64,000 bases of DNA from NCBI RefSeq assembly GCF_963678635.1, contig NC_087065.1, forward strand, positions 53,511,858 to 53,575,857, read 5' to 3'. This stretch comes from Symsagittifera roscoffensis (lineage: Eukaryota; Xenacoelomorpha; Acoela; Convolutidae). Under the pieces are notes generated by a model. That model searched no databases. It saw only the letters and a program-made list of their open reading frames with translations, and was not told the origin of the DNA. The position numbers and the translations under genes were made by a program. Positions 1 through 11,344 of the stretch are shown here, piece after piece (the first letter of the stretch is position 1; every line of letters starts with the position of its first letter).

Positions 1-839
1 GACAATTCGCAAGCCAATCAAAATAAAGATAAGAATACAAACGTACGAAATGTTTTCTTTTCTCTAATTTGATTGGCTTACGAAAAGTCTACTTTAAGGC
101 ATGTCTACTTTTTGCTACGTAAAAAACACTTGGTTGCTTGTGTAATGAGCAAAAACAAAATAACAAGAAATATTCACACAAAATGCGGCCCTGAAAAAAA
201 TTCAGATAACTTTGTCCTTTATGAGTGGTAGCGAACTTTTCTGCAACCTTCGAGCAAGAAAACAAAACATTGCCAGCTCATAGTTAGAAAAAAGTCAAGA
301 ACGCAAGGAAACAGAAAAAAAACTGATTTATTTTTGAAAAAACTTCAACTTTCGAATCTACGTGAAAAGATATATACCCTTAAAGCTCTTTGAATTTCAC
401 GAACACTGTATGATTGGTGCTTTGTTGATAAAAAATATCCAATTTGAGAAAACTGGATGGATCAATGGGTAAAGTTTTAATTTCGAGGGAAATCGTTCTT
501 TTTTGGACCTTAACATTTTTACTGTTCGATAGTGAGGTTTGCCTCCCTTTTAACAAAGAAAGATAATAAAGGAAGTCAAAAGTCAAACCGCGAAAAAAAA
601 AGATTGAGCATGAACAAATTTGAGAGTTTTTCCTTAAAAAACGAAAAAAATCACCGAGACCTGTATAAGAGTACTCAATACGTTCATTACTCTTAAACAA
701 ACTTTAATAGACTGAGTTGCTTATCAAGAAACCATTCAAAAAATAAAAATGTGTTCCAAATCTAATTACATAGCTTTCCTCATCAATTTGTAAAATTAAA
801 TTGCACATGAGAATAGAAATTGCAAGACAACAACTCGAC
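1..839. other. 3' flanking sequence with family-3 repeat
   Basis: AT-rich DNA without a recognisable gene. A dispersed repeat copy occupies about 283-703; an apparent 106-residue open frame on the minus strand here is only that repeat read through. Confidence 0.6.
283..703. repeat. Dispersed repeat family 3, copy at the left edge
   Basis: About 420 bp that recurs at 12944-13410, 16922-17345, 35983-36450 and 38028-38465, with a fragment at 43545-43655. Shared landmarks in order are 'gtcaatgaacgcaag.aaacag', 'aaagctctttgaattt', 'attgacacttttttgataaaatta', 'gctgttcgatagtgga.tttgccttccttttaac' and 'tataagagtctgaac'. It has no coding capacity and I could not assign it to a class. Confidence 0.75.
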
Positions 840-1435
840 TTGCTGTGACATTTTATTGCGATTCAATAAATTTCATAAATTACATTTTAATTTAATAAAT
901 TAGAAATACAAACTTTAATTACAGCGGTGATTTGGTATTGCGAAGAAAAGTTATTAGTTGTGCTGATCTGCGAGCATGAAGAAATGAAGAATGCCATGAT
1001 GTGTAGCACCCAAAATGCACTCCATCAATTTTTGCCGATTTTTTTCACTGATCTTTTTTAACTGGTGGGTTAATGATAACCTTCCTCCACTCCGATTATT
1101 CAGTAACTGCTACATTTTAGGGAAGATTAAGGCACGAATGAGTGAGAAAAGACAGATGAGAAGAAAAAAGAGAAATTTAACAAAATGATGGCCTCAAAAG
1201 GAGTTTTTTTGTTATCGTAACTGCCTGTGACTCGAGTATGTTTCCAGTCATAGAAGAGTTTTGCCGACGGTCACTTGGCCGATAATTAATCATGCCTGCA
1301 ACTGTTTCGGGTTGTGGTTTTCGGGTTGAAACTAGCACCGATTTAGGACGATAAAAGGGGAATTGCCAGCTTTCTCGTATTGCACTAAGATCTCCAGTTG
1401 GGTTATTTTTTTTCACAACCAAACTGAAATTATTT
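840..1435 (-). other. 3' untranslated region (inferred)
   Basis: Runs from the stop codon to the AATAAA signal near 857. In gene sense it starts with a possible splice acceptor (tttcag, ending at 1424) and then an open frame of about 81 codons in a different frame (1422-1177), described in the findings. The rest is AT-rich with no recognised motif. Confidence 0.55.
852..857 (-). terminator. Polyadenylation signal AATAAA
   Basis: Canonical AATAAA on the minus strand about 580 nt after the stop. About 20-30 nt downstream, in gene sense, lies a GU-rich stretch (GTTGTTGTCTTG, about 818-831). Together these make the best cleavage and polyadenylation site near the gene end. Other AATAAA matches (for example 327-332) lie further out and inside a repeat. 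Confidence 0.55.
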
Positions 1436-2694
1436 TCATATCGAAAGGGTGCCAGGGTTGGTTTTGGGGTCAGGTGGTGCTATGGGTTTCTTTGAGACTC
1501 TAGGTGTTGCGGGAGTTTTATTAATTAGAGGGGTAGAGAAGTTAGTAGGCGAAGATGGTCCCGGTGCTTGAATGATACTAATCTCGGGTTGTGTCGTATT
1601 ACCCGGTTGGTCACTCATTGTTTCCGGATAATTGCTTCGGCTATTCACCGAGTTCGAATCGGATTCAATTCCCGACGGCATATTAGATCGGTTCAACTGC
1701 AGGGTTTTATAAGTAGAAGAAACTCTCCGAATATTTTGTCTGAACTTGTGATGGAACCATGCCTTTTGGATTCTCCTAGCAGCATGATCTTCCTGCTTTC
1801 GTCTGAAAGTATCCGATTTTATTTCTTTGATCTTCAGATTCGGGAAACTTTCCTTGAACTTCTCTTCAATCTTTCCTTGCAGTTCGGTTAGTTGCTCACT
1901 GTCGTCAAAATCTCCTATTACACTCTTAACAAGTGCTTTCAGAATGTCAAGACAGTGTACTTTTTCGTCCTGGTTTATCGGCAGTTTCAGAGTCACAATT
2001 TTAATACCATTTGGCTTCGGCAGCCTAAACGGGGGGTCAAGGTCATCGCAGAAGTCCTGTAGCAACAGGTAGTGTATGTACTCGGTAGCTTGGGGATCAT
2101 ATCTCTGCCAGACAGAGTAAAACATTTCAAGGTCATCTTCTGTAATTCCGATTTCTTCTTGTTGATGCGCTTGGTTGAAGTTCTCCAAAATGACAGCAAT
2201 GTACATGTTGATCACAATCAGAAACGTCACAAGTAGGAAACTGACCATGTATGCGACGGCCGCCCATTTCACACCGCAGTTGCCCGCGATTCCGGCCATG
2301 GCCATGTCAGGGTCGCAGTCGGTCGTCTCGTTATCGACCATAAGAGCTTCCAGGATCTCATTCCAACCTCCTGACGTCATCAGTCGAAAGAGAAGGGTCA
2401 TTGAACTCGAGAATGTCTCGAAGTTCACACGGTCGTTCAGCATCCCGTTGTGTATCGTGTAGCCGAAGAGCGACATGCCGATAAGTGCGTAGATGAACAG
2501 CATCAATGTGAGAAGCATGCCGATGTTGAAAAGAGCGGGGATTGAAATCAGGAAGGCAAACAAGAGTTTCCGGATACCTTTGGCCGCCTTGATGAGTCGA
2601 AGCACGCGTCCTATTCGAAACAGTCTGATTACTCGGAGGGTCCCGGGTTTCAGGAACATGGTCTTACTGTCGACCACCGCCTCTATCACTATGT
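1436..2694 (-). CDS. Exon 23: domain IV S4 to C-terminus, with selectivity residue G1675 and IQ motif
   Basis: Residues 1567-1985, phase 1 in, TGA stop. S4 has R1587, R1590, R1593, R1596, R1599, K1602 and K1605 (TLRVIRLFRIGRVLRLIK). S5 ends LLTLMLFIYALIGMSLFGY. The pore reads FRLMTSGGWNEIL: G1675 (GGA, 2371-2369) stands where NaV channels have Ala, and N replaces the usual outer-ring Asp. S6 ends VTFLIVINMYIAVILENF. The C-terminal domain is EF-hand-like (DDLEMFYSVWQRYDPQATEY) and ends its conserved part with the calmodulin-binding IQ helix RRIQKAWFHHKFR (about 1873-1885). A disordered Pro/Ser/Thr tail follows. One large last exon is usual for NaV genes. Confidence 0.97.
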
Positions 2695-3151
2695 CTAAAC
2701 AGCGAAAAATTTAAGCTTTCAAAACAACTTTTATATTTAATTTCATTTGAGCTGCTACTGTAAAAAAAGTCGATAGCTTGTTTTAAAGGGTGGCCGAGGA
2801 GGGAATCGCGGGCAACCAAAACCGCAAATTTTGGCCTTAAGGGCACAAAAACACTAGTTTCCTGAAAAATATGCCTCAAATGTTGCAGAAATGTTCCAAA
2901 TCAATGTGACTTATCCAAACAGAAAGATAATCATAATCCACCATAATCATATAAATAATCAAGTACGCAATACATACATCTATTATATAAGAACTAAAGA
3001 TTCGTATGCTACATTATGTTGAGGATTGCTCACTTATTTTGCTCAGAAATTTTGAAAAGAATCACCTGATCTTGCCTCAATCTGTTCAACTTTTATACTT
3101 CAGCGAACCGCCCCCCCCACCCCCCAAAGCAATATCAGCTTAAGATCTCAC
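2695..3151 (-). other. Intron 22 (457 bp)
   Basis: Contains a C8-A-C6 run (3111-3125), G-rich in gene sense, close to the exon 22 donor. Otherwise nothing recognised. Confidence 0.85.
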
Positions 3152-3422
3152 CTGTGATTGAGACGAGTACGATGATGAAGTCGAATATATTCCAGGCGTA
3201 GAGGAAGTACTGCTGCCTCAGTCCCACTATCTTCACAATACACTCGAGGGAGTAGATGGTGGTGAACATGATATTGAGACAGAACAGCGCATAGTTCCAG
3301 ATGTCACTCATCTTGTAGTGGTCCATGGCCATAGTGATCATGTTCGACAGAATCACTATGGCTATCGCTATCTCAAACTTGGTCGAGGTCGAAATGTCAA
3401 AGAAGAACGCTAGGATCTGGTT
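3152..3422 (-). CDS. Exon 22: domain IV S1 to S3
   Basis: Residues 1477-1567, phase 0 to phase 1, acceptor tttcag, donor gtgaga. NQILAFFFDISTSTKFEIAI begins domain IV (NaV 'N..QG..FD.VT.Q.FDI.I'), then S1 (AIVILSNMITMAMDHYKM), S2 (IMFTTIYSLECIVKIVGLR) and S3 (WNIFDFIIVLVSITG). A G6-T-G8 tract in gene sense follows the donor by about 26 nt. Confidence 0.97.
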
Positions 3423-5202
3423 CTGAAACGACACAACCACGTATAACACCAAGATCTTATCTCGCAACCATACTTTTCACATCTAACTCAGAAATAAAAT
3501 GATCTACAATGCAGGCAACCGATTGTTTCTTAATAATTTTTCTAAAAACAGTCAGTTTTTGCAGCTACTTTTAAAACCCAAACTTGGGATTTAAGACTAA
3601 TTTCAACTGATTGATTCACTGTCTTCTTGTTTCTGCAAAATTATATCAATTTTTCGACAAGCAAGCGAAACATCTACAAACTTAAATGCGTCGATTGTCA
3701 CCGCACATCTTTGAAGCAAGAAGCAAAATTTCAATATCAAAGCATTCAGACTTTACATGCAAATTAAATCTATTTCTATCCTCAATGTTTCTTTTTTAAG
3801 AGAATCGTTGTGACATAATTGCATTAAAGCCCTAATGTTACTTTTATAATTTCGTTAAGCCATTCAAGTTACGAGATTCCAAAAAGTATCATCCTTTTTA
3901 GGGAACGCAGATGCTTTGTTTATGCATAGTGCATTGAACAGAGTAATTTAAAAAAATTAGAAGGTATTCCAAAATTTTGCCGACGGTAGGGCTGGATTTT
4001 CAAAAAAAAACATTTCGAGCTTTTATTCCAGTCTAGAACATTGAATTTTGCCAAGCTCTCCAAAAACTTCATCATGACCTTCTGTTGTCAAAATTATCCG
4101 GCACCTTTTTGACAAAATGTTCCAACAAAGTCATTTAAGATCTTTTGATACAAGACATTGCGAACCAGTGGATCGTTTTAAGCATTTGGTTTTTTCATAC
4201 TTATATGATCATCAAACGCACTTATCCGTTAAGTTACTACATAAAAAAGAATTCAGGGAAAACGTAGGAAAATGTATCGTTTTACTGTTTGAATATCAGG
4301 ACGTTTTAGATAATAGTTTGATATTCAATATGTGAAACCGACAAGGCTTTTGTCTATGTTAAATTATGCAGCTGAAATTTAAGATGCATTTCTTGTTTTA
4401 AATTATGGTAATGCTTTGTGACAAGAACGCCTACGTTACAATGGAAAATCAATTAAACGAAATTTATTCCAGTTACTGCCAAATGGCAGATTAGCAATTT
4501 TACGCTTGAATGCATGAATGATCGGTCACACATAATGAAACTGGAGTAACGTCAAATTGTCGGAAATCAGCAAGCCAACCGAAAAATGTCAATCTTTAAT
4601 GATCTTAAACTAAACATGATTTTAAGGGGCTAGCTCGTTGCTTGATGAATGCGCAACAATTTGAAGTTTTAATTTAAAGCAAAAAAGGAAAAAAAATCTC
4701 CATTCCAAACTATTTTTGTCCAAAAAATTTATTGTCCAACAAAAACAAGGTTTCATTAAGTTACCCACTATAACTTGGTAGTAAGTAGGAAACGTGTAAA
4801 TTTTAGCCAAGAAACTGACGCTGGCTTGAGCTAAAACACCAACAGATATCCTCTAATTGCACTGGTGAGGCAGTCAATTTAATTTTACTATATTTTTACT
4901 ACTAATACTGATCAAAAGTAGCAGAAAAGAAATCAAAAACTCCCATGATTGCAACGCAGACATTAATATAGAAAAAATATTCTCAAATAAACGCCTAGTC
5001 GACTATCACTTTCAAAATCTTTTAAATAAGCTATCTGCAAAACTTGTTCCTATTTTTTTCTCAAAAAGTTTCATGTTATGCCAACACAGCAAAAAAAATT
5101 ATCAGAAGAAAAAAAAACATGATACAAATCAATCACCTTTTTTTCGTTCAAAACTATGCGTTTCGAAACAACTTTTTGTCGCATTGCTTATACGATAGCG
5201 TG

Positions 5203-5256
5203 AAGCTTGGTCCATGGCTGTGAGGCCGGCAACACCCACAGCCATGGACCAAGCTT
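5203..5256. repeat. Perfect 20-bp inverted repeat with 14-bp loop
   Basis: Left arm 5203-5222 (aagcttggtccatggctgtg) and right arm 5237-5256 are exact reverse complements. The arms and loop are GC-richer than the surrounding intron. Confidence 0.9.
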
Positions 5257-6135
5257 GAAACAACTTCATAGTTTTTCCCAAAAGTTACTTAAAAGTAATT
5301 AGTTCTTCAAAATAACCGAACTAATATAAACATATTAAACGCAGAGGCGAAGCTGAGCTTCGCAACACTTGCAATACAACAAGGATAATATTTAAAAACA
5401 TGACGCTGAGAAGTAGCAGCGACTTCGAGCGGAGAAAAAAATGAAAAAAGGCACTAGAAAAAAATTTTAAAATAAAAAAGAAGTTTTTTCATGATTAAAT
5501 TTATTCAAGTTTCTTTAAAAGTACCTTGTAAAGTTGATATTAGGCATTTACAAAAATAGAGCCAGAGTAGGAAACAAATTATTAGGTAGAAAACCCGACA
5601 AAATTACAACCGACAGCCAAAAAGCTCAAAATCCAAAAAATATAATGCTTACAAAGTGCCACGAATGCTTTATATGTAGTGAATGCAAGAGTAAATTCGA
5701 AAACTAAACCCACAGAGTTTAAGTCGACATCCATAAAACAGGAATTCTGGAATACAACTCAAACATAACACAACAAACAGGCAGACAGAAATTGAGAAGA
5801 AAGCCGCTAATTTAAAAAAGTGCTATGTTGAAAAAAAAGCTAATTGCTAGAATATTAATCGAATGCTTAATAATTCCGTGCTCATTAACCAACAAAGCAA
5901 ACTTCTGAAAAAAAAGCAAAATAAATTATTTTGTAAGAATTAAATTTGAAAGTTTTCTACAAAATGCAAAAAAACTGCACCGAAAAAAATATAAATCAAT
6001 TACTTCCACTAGTGGCCTTCAGAAATTTTGAAAAAAAAAATTGAACCTTCAAAAACATCCCATGCAACGGGAAAAGAGCTAAAAAAAAGAGACCGACGAT
6101 TGCATGAAAAAGCAGAAAAATTCTAGATAAAAAAC

Positions 6136-6210
6136 AGAATCCGGCTGGATTCGAACCACAAGTCTTCATCGTCTCAAGCATATGTGTTACCTCTACGCCA
6201 GATGCGCTGG
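6136..6210 (-). repeat. tRNA-like SINE head, second type
   Basis: Minus strand reads 'atctggcgtagaggtaacac' (box A-like) and 'gtggttcgaatccagccgga' (box B). Similar heads occur at 61015-61088 (gattcgaaccaaaagcc on the forward strand), 46245-46325 and 21665-21720. None forms a complete cloverleaf by eye, so they are read as SINE heads. Confidence 0.55.
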
Positions 6211-6672
6211 ATAATTGACTGAATTTGAAGTTATTATAATAAACGAACTAAACAGCCGAAAATGTTTTTTTTAGCTTTTTTTTCAGAAAAAAAAATGTTG
6301 ACCTTTTTTCATTTATTCTAATTTTACTACAAAAGGCGTAAGAGGGTGATTTAGATTTTTCAAAATTTTTTTGTTAGAGATCAGTCGTTATAAAACCAAT
6401 ATAACTAAGAGGAATAACTTAAAAAACATTAGGAAAATATGCCGACAGAATTTAAGCCGAACTACCTGTGCCGAAAATCCACCAAAAAATTTCGATTCCC
6501 ATAAAATAATAAAAGCAATTCTTAACGTAAACACAGGGCCAATACAGTAACCATATTGTTAATCAACCATTCGTATGATTAACTATGCTGATTACCATTT
6601 GATCAAAATTATTTACGAGATAAAATGTCTAGAACCCGATTGCATTACCCTTGCTTATTGCAAGGGTAACAA

Positions 6673-7252
6673 GGATAGCGGGTTACTGTGCACCTAGCAC
6701 ACAGAATGTTTCAAGTATAGTCTTAAAAACAGATTTATCTTTTGGAGTTTGTGTCGTTTTTTCTATGTTGTGCGATAGTAAGATCTGAACAGAAAATACA
6801 AATTACGTATATTCGACAATCATAGCCAAATAGGCCGACTATAAAACAGTTTCTGAAAAAATGACTAGAAACACAAATTATTAAGTAATTTTCTGATTTC
6901 TTTCGAAGATTTTGGAAATAGCGCAAAATAATTTCAGAAACTAACTTAACTCAAGAAAAATTAGGTTTTCACAGCTTATATAAATAAGCATGCTGGCTCC
7001 CTTTACTCGCTCGAAATAAGAAGAAAATTTTAAAAATTTCAAAACAGTTTTTCTCAACACTAGAAAAAATGGTGAACATTTTAAACGCCTTTCAAATCGC
7101 GACTAAAAGAGCTTTAATATGATAAATAATTTGACCCATTCCGATAATTACTTCTGGTACCTGATTTTGCGTGGAAAACAAAAACAAACAGAAAAAAAAC
7201 TAAGACACACCCTAATACAAAGTTCCTCCACATTATTCAAATGGATGGAACA
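6673..7252. repeat. Dispersed repeat family 2, intron 21 copy
   Basis: Starts 'ggatagcgggttactgtgca', contains 'ggtacctgattttgcgtgga' at about 7158 and ends 'attcaaatggatggaacaat'. The same blocks as the 45.4-46.0 kb copy, in the same order. Confidence 0.65.
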
Positions 7253-10200
7253 ATAAATTTAATACAACCATAACTAACAAACAACAAATTTTCTGCAGTT
7301 ATGAAAGTTTGTACATACCTTTTTTTTCAGTGCCAAGTAAAAGCAAAAAACAAAAATTAGAACCGAAATGAATCAAATCGAAATAAAAGCATTTCTTTGA
7401 CAAAATCAACTAAATCAATAGCCATAGATTCCTCGCCATTAGTCTGTCTATTAACGATTTTCTATCTATCTCACTTCTTGATTCATTATTGAGACTCAAT
7501 CGACATCACCATTGATCGGCGATACTTCGCAAATACGATTATTAACTCACTCCAACCTGGAATACCAGACTGTCGACTAGAAATATCGGAAGAACTTCTA
7601 CTAATGAGTTTTAAAATCTACCCGGACGTAAACTGATAGCGCGACAAGCAAAAAAACTTGGGTTAATCTCAAAAATTGAAATTAATTCGAAAAAAAATTT
7701 CGATTCGATAATTTATCTCAAAATTTAAAATGAAAACTTCTTGATGAAACTTATATTACTTATTGGATTTTCTGGAAAGAGTCATCCCACCCCACATTGA
7801 ACGAAGCCATCCCTTACGTCAAAAATTTTTTCATGAATCAGAAAAACTAAGATACGCATTTTTTATGAATTTGAGAAAACGTCCTTCAAAAGGCACCCTC
7901 GAATAAAAGCCGCGCCTACAAAAATATGGCGTTGAAAGTTATGATATTGAAAATTTTGATTCAAGAAACTTTTTGACAAAGTAAGTTTATCGTAAAACAA
8001 AAACAAGACTACTAGCATCAAGAAAAAACCACGAACGCCTTTTCGTTTTACATGACATCTTCTAATGGGCCATAATTGAGGAACTTTAAGCATTCGTTGT
8101 TCTTGAGAGAAAATGTCCATAGATGACAAAAACTTAGATTTTAATCATGGCACCGAAAAACTTAGAACGGCCTGAATACTCATCAAACGCCAGATGCGGT
8201 TTCAAGAGGATTACTCACTCCAAAATTTGTTAATCTAAGCAAATTGATATTTTTCAGATACACCATGGGCGGCAATTTGTACTAGTTTTTAAAGGTATAT
8301 GACGAAAAAATTTTAACAACTTTTTTGTTTCTGGCGTGAGTTGACGTTGGAGAAAGGTGCATTAGTGGACTAAAAGTTGGGGACAAGTTTTACCGACATA
8401 CTGTATGCTTAGATAACAACCATTTAAATTTAACTGAGTTCATAAAATATCGGCAACTTCATGGTGATAATCGAGGACACGTTTAATGCACCCCTGCATA
8501 GAAGTAAAGGGTACCACGACATCTCGCAACAAAAGACAACCAGCAAATGTAAGGCACGCGAAAACTCGGAAAACTTGAGATTTATTTTATAACTAAAAAT
8601 TTTTGATTAAAGGTCAACGGTGGGAGCGCTAAGCGCGCATCGCCGCTTTGCGGTGATAACCGGCTCTAAATTTCGTATAAGGTTCTACGCTCTGCTGGCA
8701 AGCACGTAACACGTTGGCGCTACTGCAGCGGGTATTATATTGGGATTTGTCTTTTGTTGCGAGTTGACAGACTTTTGTTGCGAGAATAGAGTGCTTGAAG
8801 AAATACCAGACAAAACTAAACCATAACAGTACAACCATGATACGATACAAGCACTGCTGACGCTTATTTGCTGGCAATGTCAAAATCGGTCGAAAATGGA
8901 TTAAAACCTTGACACCGATCATCTATAACTTCGCCAAATTGGCAGATAAAATTGTGCTGCAGATGAAATAGAATTAAGAACTAATTAATCTAATTCAATT
9001 CGGCATATCAAACAGACTAAACATGCATTATCAGCCGGACCTTTAAATCTGATTAACTCATTTTCGATCGATTTAGAAGCATACTGTTCACAATTGACAG
9101 CCATTTAACATTAGCTATGATATGATATATAGAATAAACGGATCCTTTCTATTTGAACCCTCCAGAAATTGGCAGGAAGAGTAAAATCAGCAATACGGAG
9201 AAAACTGGCGGTAGGTCAGCAAATCGAGGTATCATTGAACTGCAAACTGGCGGAGCAGATCAATAAAAAAATAAATTCAAGACTGAAGTTTGTACATGTC
9301 AAAGTTTTTCCGCAAACCAAAAATGAAACAAAAAATGAAACGAAACTGCGCTTTCCATGAGCTTAGTTTTAAAGCTATTCTTTTAGTTATAAAATCGATT
9401 CTCTAAATTATTACGCAATTCGGCATACTGATTTGGTAATTTACTGAACGTTCGGTTTACTGAACCTACCCCGTGAATAAAATAAGTTCTGCTCTTGAAA
9501 TGCTCAGTTAATTCAATTTCATGTGTTTCCTTCATATGAAGTTTCTTAATTAGCCAGTTTTTACTAGTAAGGGACTAATAGAAAAGGCCCGAATACACTG
9601 ATCAGATGATTTGATTGATGATTCATCGTTACCTGGTTTTCAGACCACTGAAAAGAAGAAGGGTTATAACTAAATAGTTAGAAATCAGTTAGTATCTGTT
9701 ATTATGAGCAAAACTTTGAGATGCTTATTGTGATCTGAAACAGTCTTCAGAAAAGTCAGTAACAGTGTATGATTATTTATGCAGTTGTCTCTAAAAGTTA
9801 CTTCGTTATTTATTCAAGCCAAAAACCTTCGCTTATGCTTTTTGAGAGGTTCGGCCAAAAGCGAAATCAAAGATTGGTAAAATTCGGCTGCCTCAAAAGC
9901 AAATGATAATGCAATTATTTTTTTCTTTTAACTGATTTTACAGAAAAAACTTAAAAATCACTCGAGAAGTTTTCATTTGAAACAAAAACCAGATACAAGT
10001 ACGGGGTGGCATATAAACTTGACGTCATATCAACAATTTTTTTGAAAGTGTAGCAAAATCAATTGTTTGCTGGCTTCGTGTCAATTTTGAATTAATCAGT
10101 AAATTTGCAACTAATAACTGTCTCAGGGGTGAAATCACGCGTCAAATCTTACCCAATCTTCATGACCGTGGAACTGTTTAAATTACATTGGAATTTAATA

Positions 10201-10761
10201 GGGGAAAATTGGAATTTTCAAGGTCAATTACATTTAAAAGTTCGCTTCAATTTAAGGCAAGGTTAACAAAAACGTGCAGCCTGTAGGGACGGGGCAAGAA
10301 CCTCACAACCGAAAGAGCGAATGGCCGAAAATTTTCGAGCGGCCAATAGCTTTTGTATGTTCTGTCAGCATTTTCTTGGTTTGGTTCACAATTTTGAATA
10401 CTGCAGCCTGATTGGCAAATATAACTTTTAGCCATTCGGTACTTGGGTCAAAAGTGATCCTCCCTACCCCCAGCTGCTTTCGGGTTGAGATGAAATGTGC
10501 TTTAGATGATTGGTAAAAACATGAAACAAAACCCAGATTGCAGTGCGTCAAAACGTGGAAATTACATGGGAATATGCAAAGGGGGTGATAAAATTAAAAC
10601 AGATTGCGAACACTTTTTAAGTCGAGTTTTGGAAATAATGGAGAACGGTAACCCAAAGATCAAAAAAGTACTCAAAAAAAATCTTTCTAGAAAATTCCTG
10701 TAGAAACAAAATCAATAATCATCGAGAAAATCAAAGTGTGCTTGGTGAAGTGTAAGTGTAC

Positions 10762-10875
10762 CTTGGGTCGTTTCACAGTCTTTTTGGGCTTGCGTGCTCC
10801 TAGGCGCTTCAAAGTATTGTAGTAGTTCCTCTGAGTTTCAGTTAGCATAATGTCCACTGGGCCCTCTCCATCATA
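10762..10875 (-). CDS. Exon 21: domain III-IV linker, inactivation gate with IML motif
   Basis: Residues 1439-1476 (38 codons), phase 0 at both ends, acceptor ttttag, donor gtacac. Too short for an ORF scan but clear by homology. GPVDIMLTETQRNYYNTLKR aligns with the NaV gate '..DIFMTEEQKKYYNAMKK'. The hydrophobic latch reads Ile-Met-Leu (1447-1449, 10851-10843) where most NaV channels have Ile-Phe-Met. The paired tyrosines and basic tail (LGARKPKKTVKRPK) are kept. This cytoplasmic loop closes the pore during fast inactivation. Confidence 0.95.
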
Positions 10876-11344
10876 CTAAAATCATGCAATAAGACCGCTC
10901 ATTCAATATCAAAGTTTTCAAGATCACACAGCAGCGTCAGCAAAATTGTCATTTAAGAAATATTGGATCGCCCATTAATTTTATACCTATAGATTACGTA
11001 GAAAATGCCACGACCACCCGCAATACAGACGACGGACATTTTAATATAAAAATCAGTAAAATTGCTGATATCATGACAATGACCGGAATATTTCGAATGC
11101 CCTTTAAATGTCTAAATTGTTTTTCTTCTTTTTATATTTCTTCATCCATGGCAATGTTATAGAATAAATGATAACTTTTGACTAGTAACCAACTACTTGG
11201 ACCAGTTACAGCATGCCTTAATTAAATTTGACGACCAAAAGCGCGGATGAATTTACCACTTTCGTATAATTAATGCTTGAGTGCGCTTGGAGCATTTAGA
11301 ATCAATGGAAATTAGGTGCGCACAAGTTAGTACGGCTTATTGGC

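Larger units (their letters stand above)
3423..10761 (-). other. Intron 21 (7.3 kb)
   Basis: Separates the inactivation linker from domain IV. Holds the perfect hairpin at 5203-5256, a SINE-like tail at 5340-5365, a tRNA-like head at 6136-6210 and a family-2 copy. Stretches 3.5-5.1, 7.3-9.1 and 9.4-10.7 kb show nothing I recognise. Confidence 0.85.

Noticed and set aside
380-700. 106-codon open frame on the minus strand
   Set aside because: It coincides with a family-3 repeat; other copies of the repeat do not keep the frame.
1568-2462. Plus-strand open frames opposite exon 23, and similar ones opposite exons 8, 10, 12 and 15
   Set aside because: Antisense shadows of the GC-richer coding exons.
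4117-4335. 72-codon plus-strand open frame in intron 21
   Set aside because: No family recognised and no supporting signals; similar unrecognised frames at 24432-24629, 29441-29683, 34439-34717 and 54731-54922 were left out for the same reason.
6136-6210. A functional tRNA gene
   Set aside because: Box A and box B are present but the acceptor and anticodon stems do not pair convincingly; similar heads are repeated, so SINE origin is preferred.
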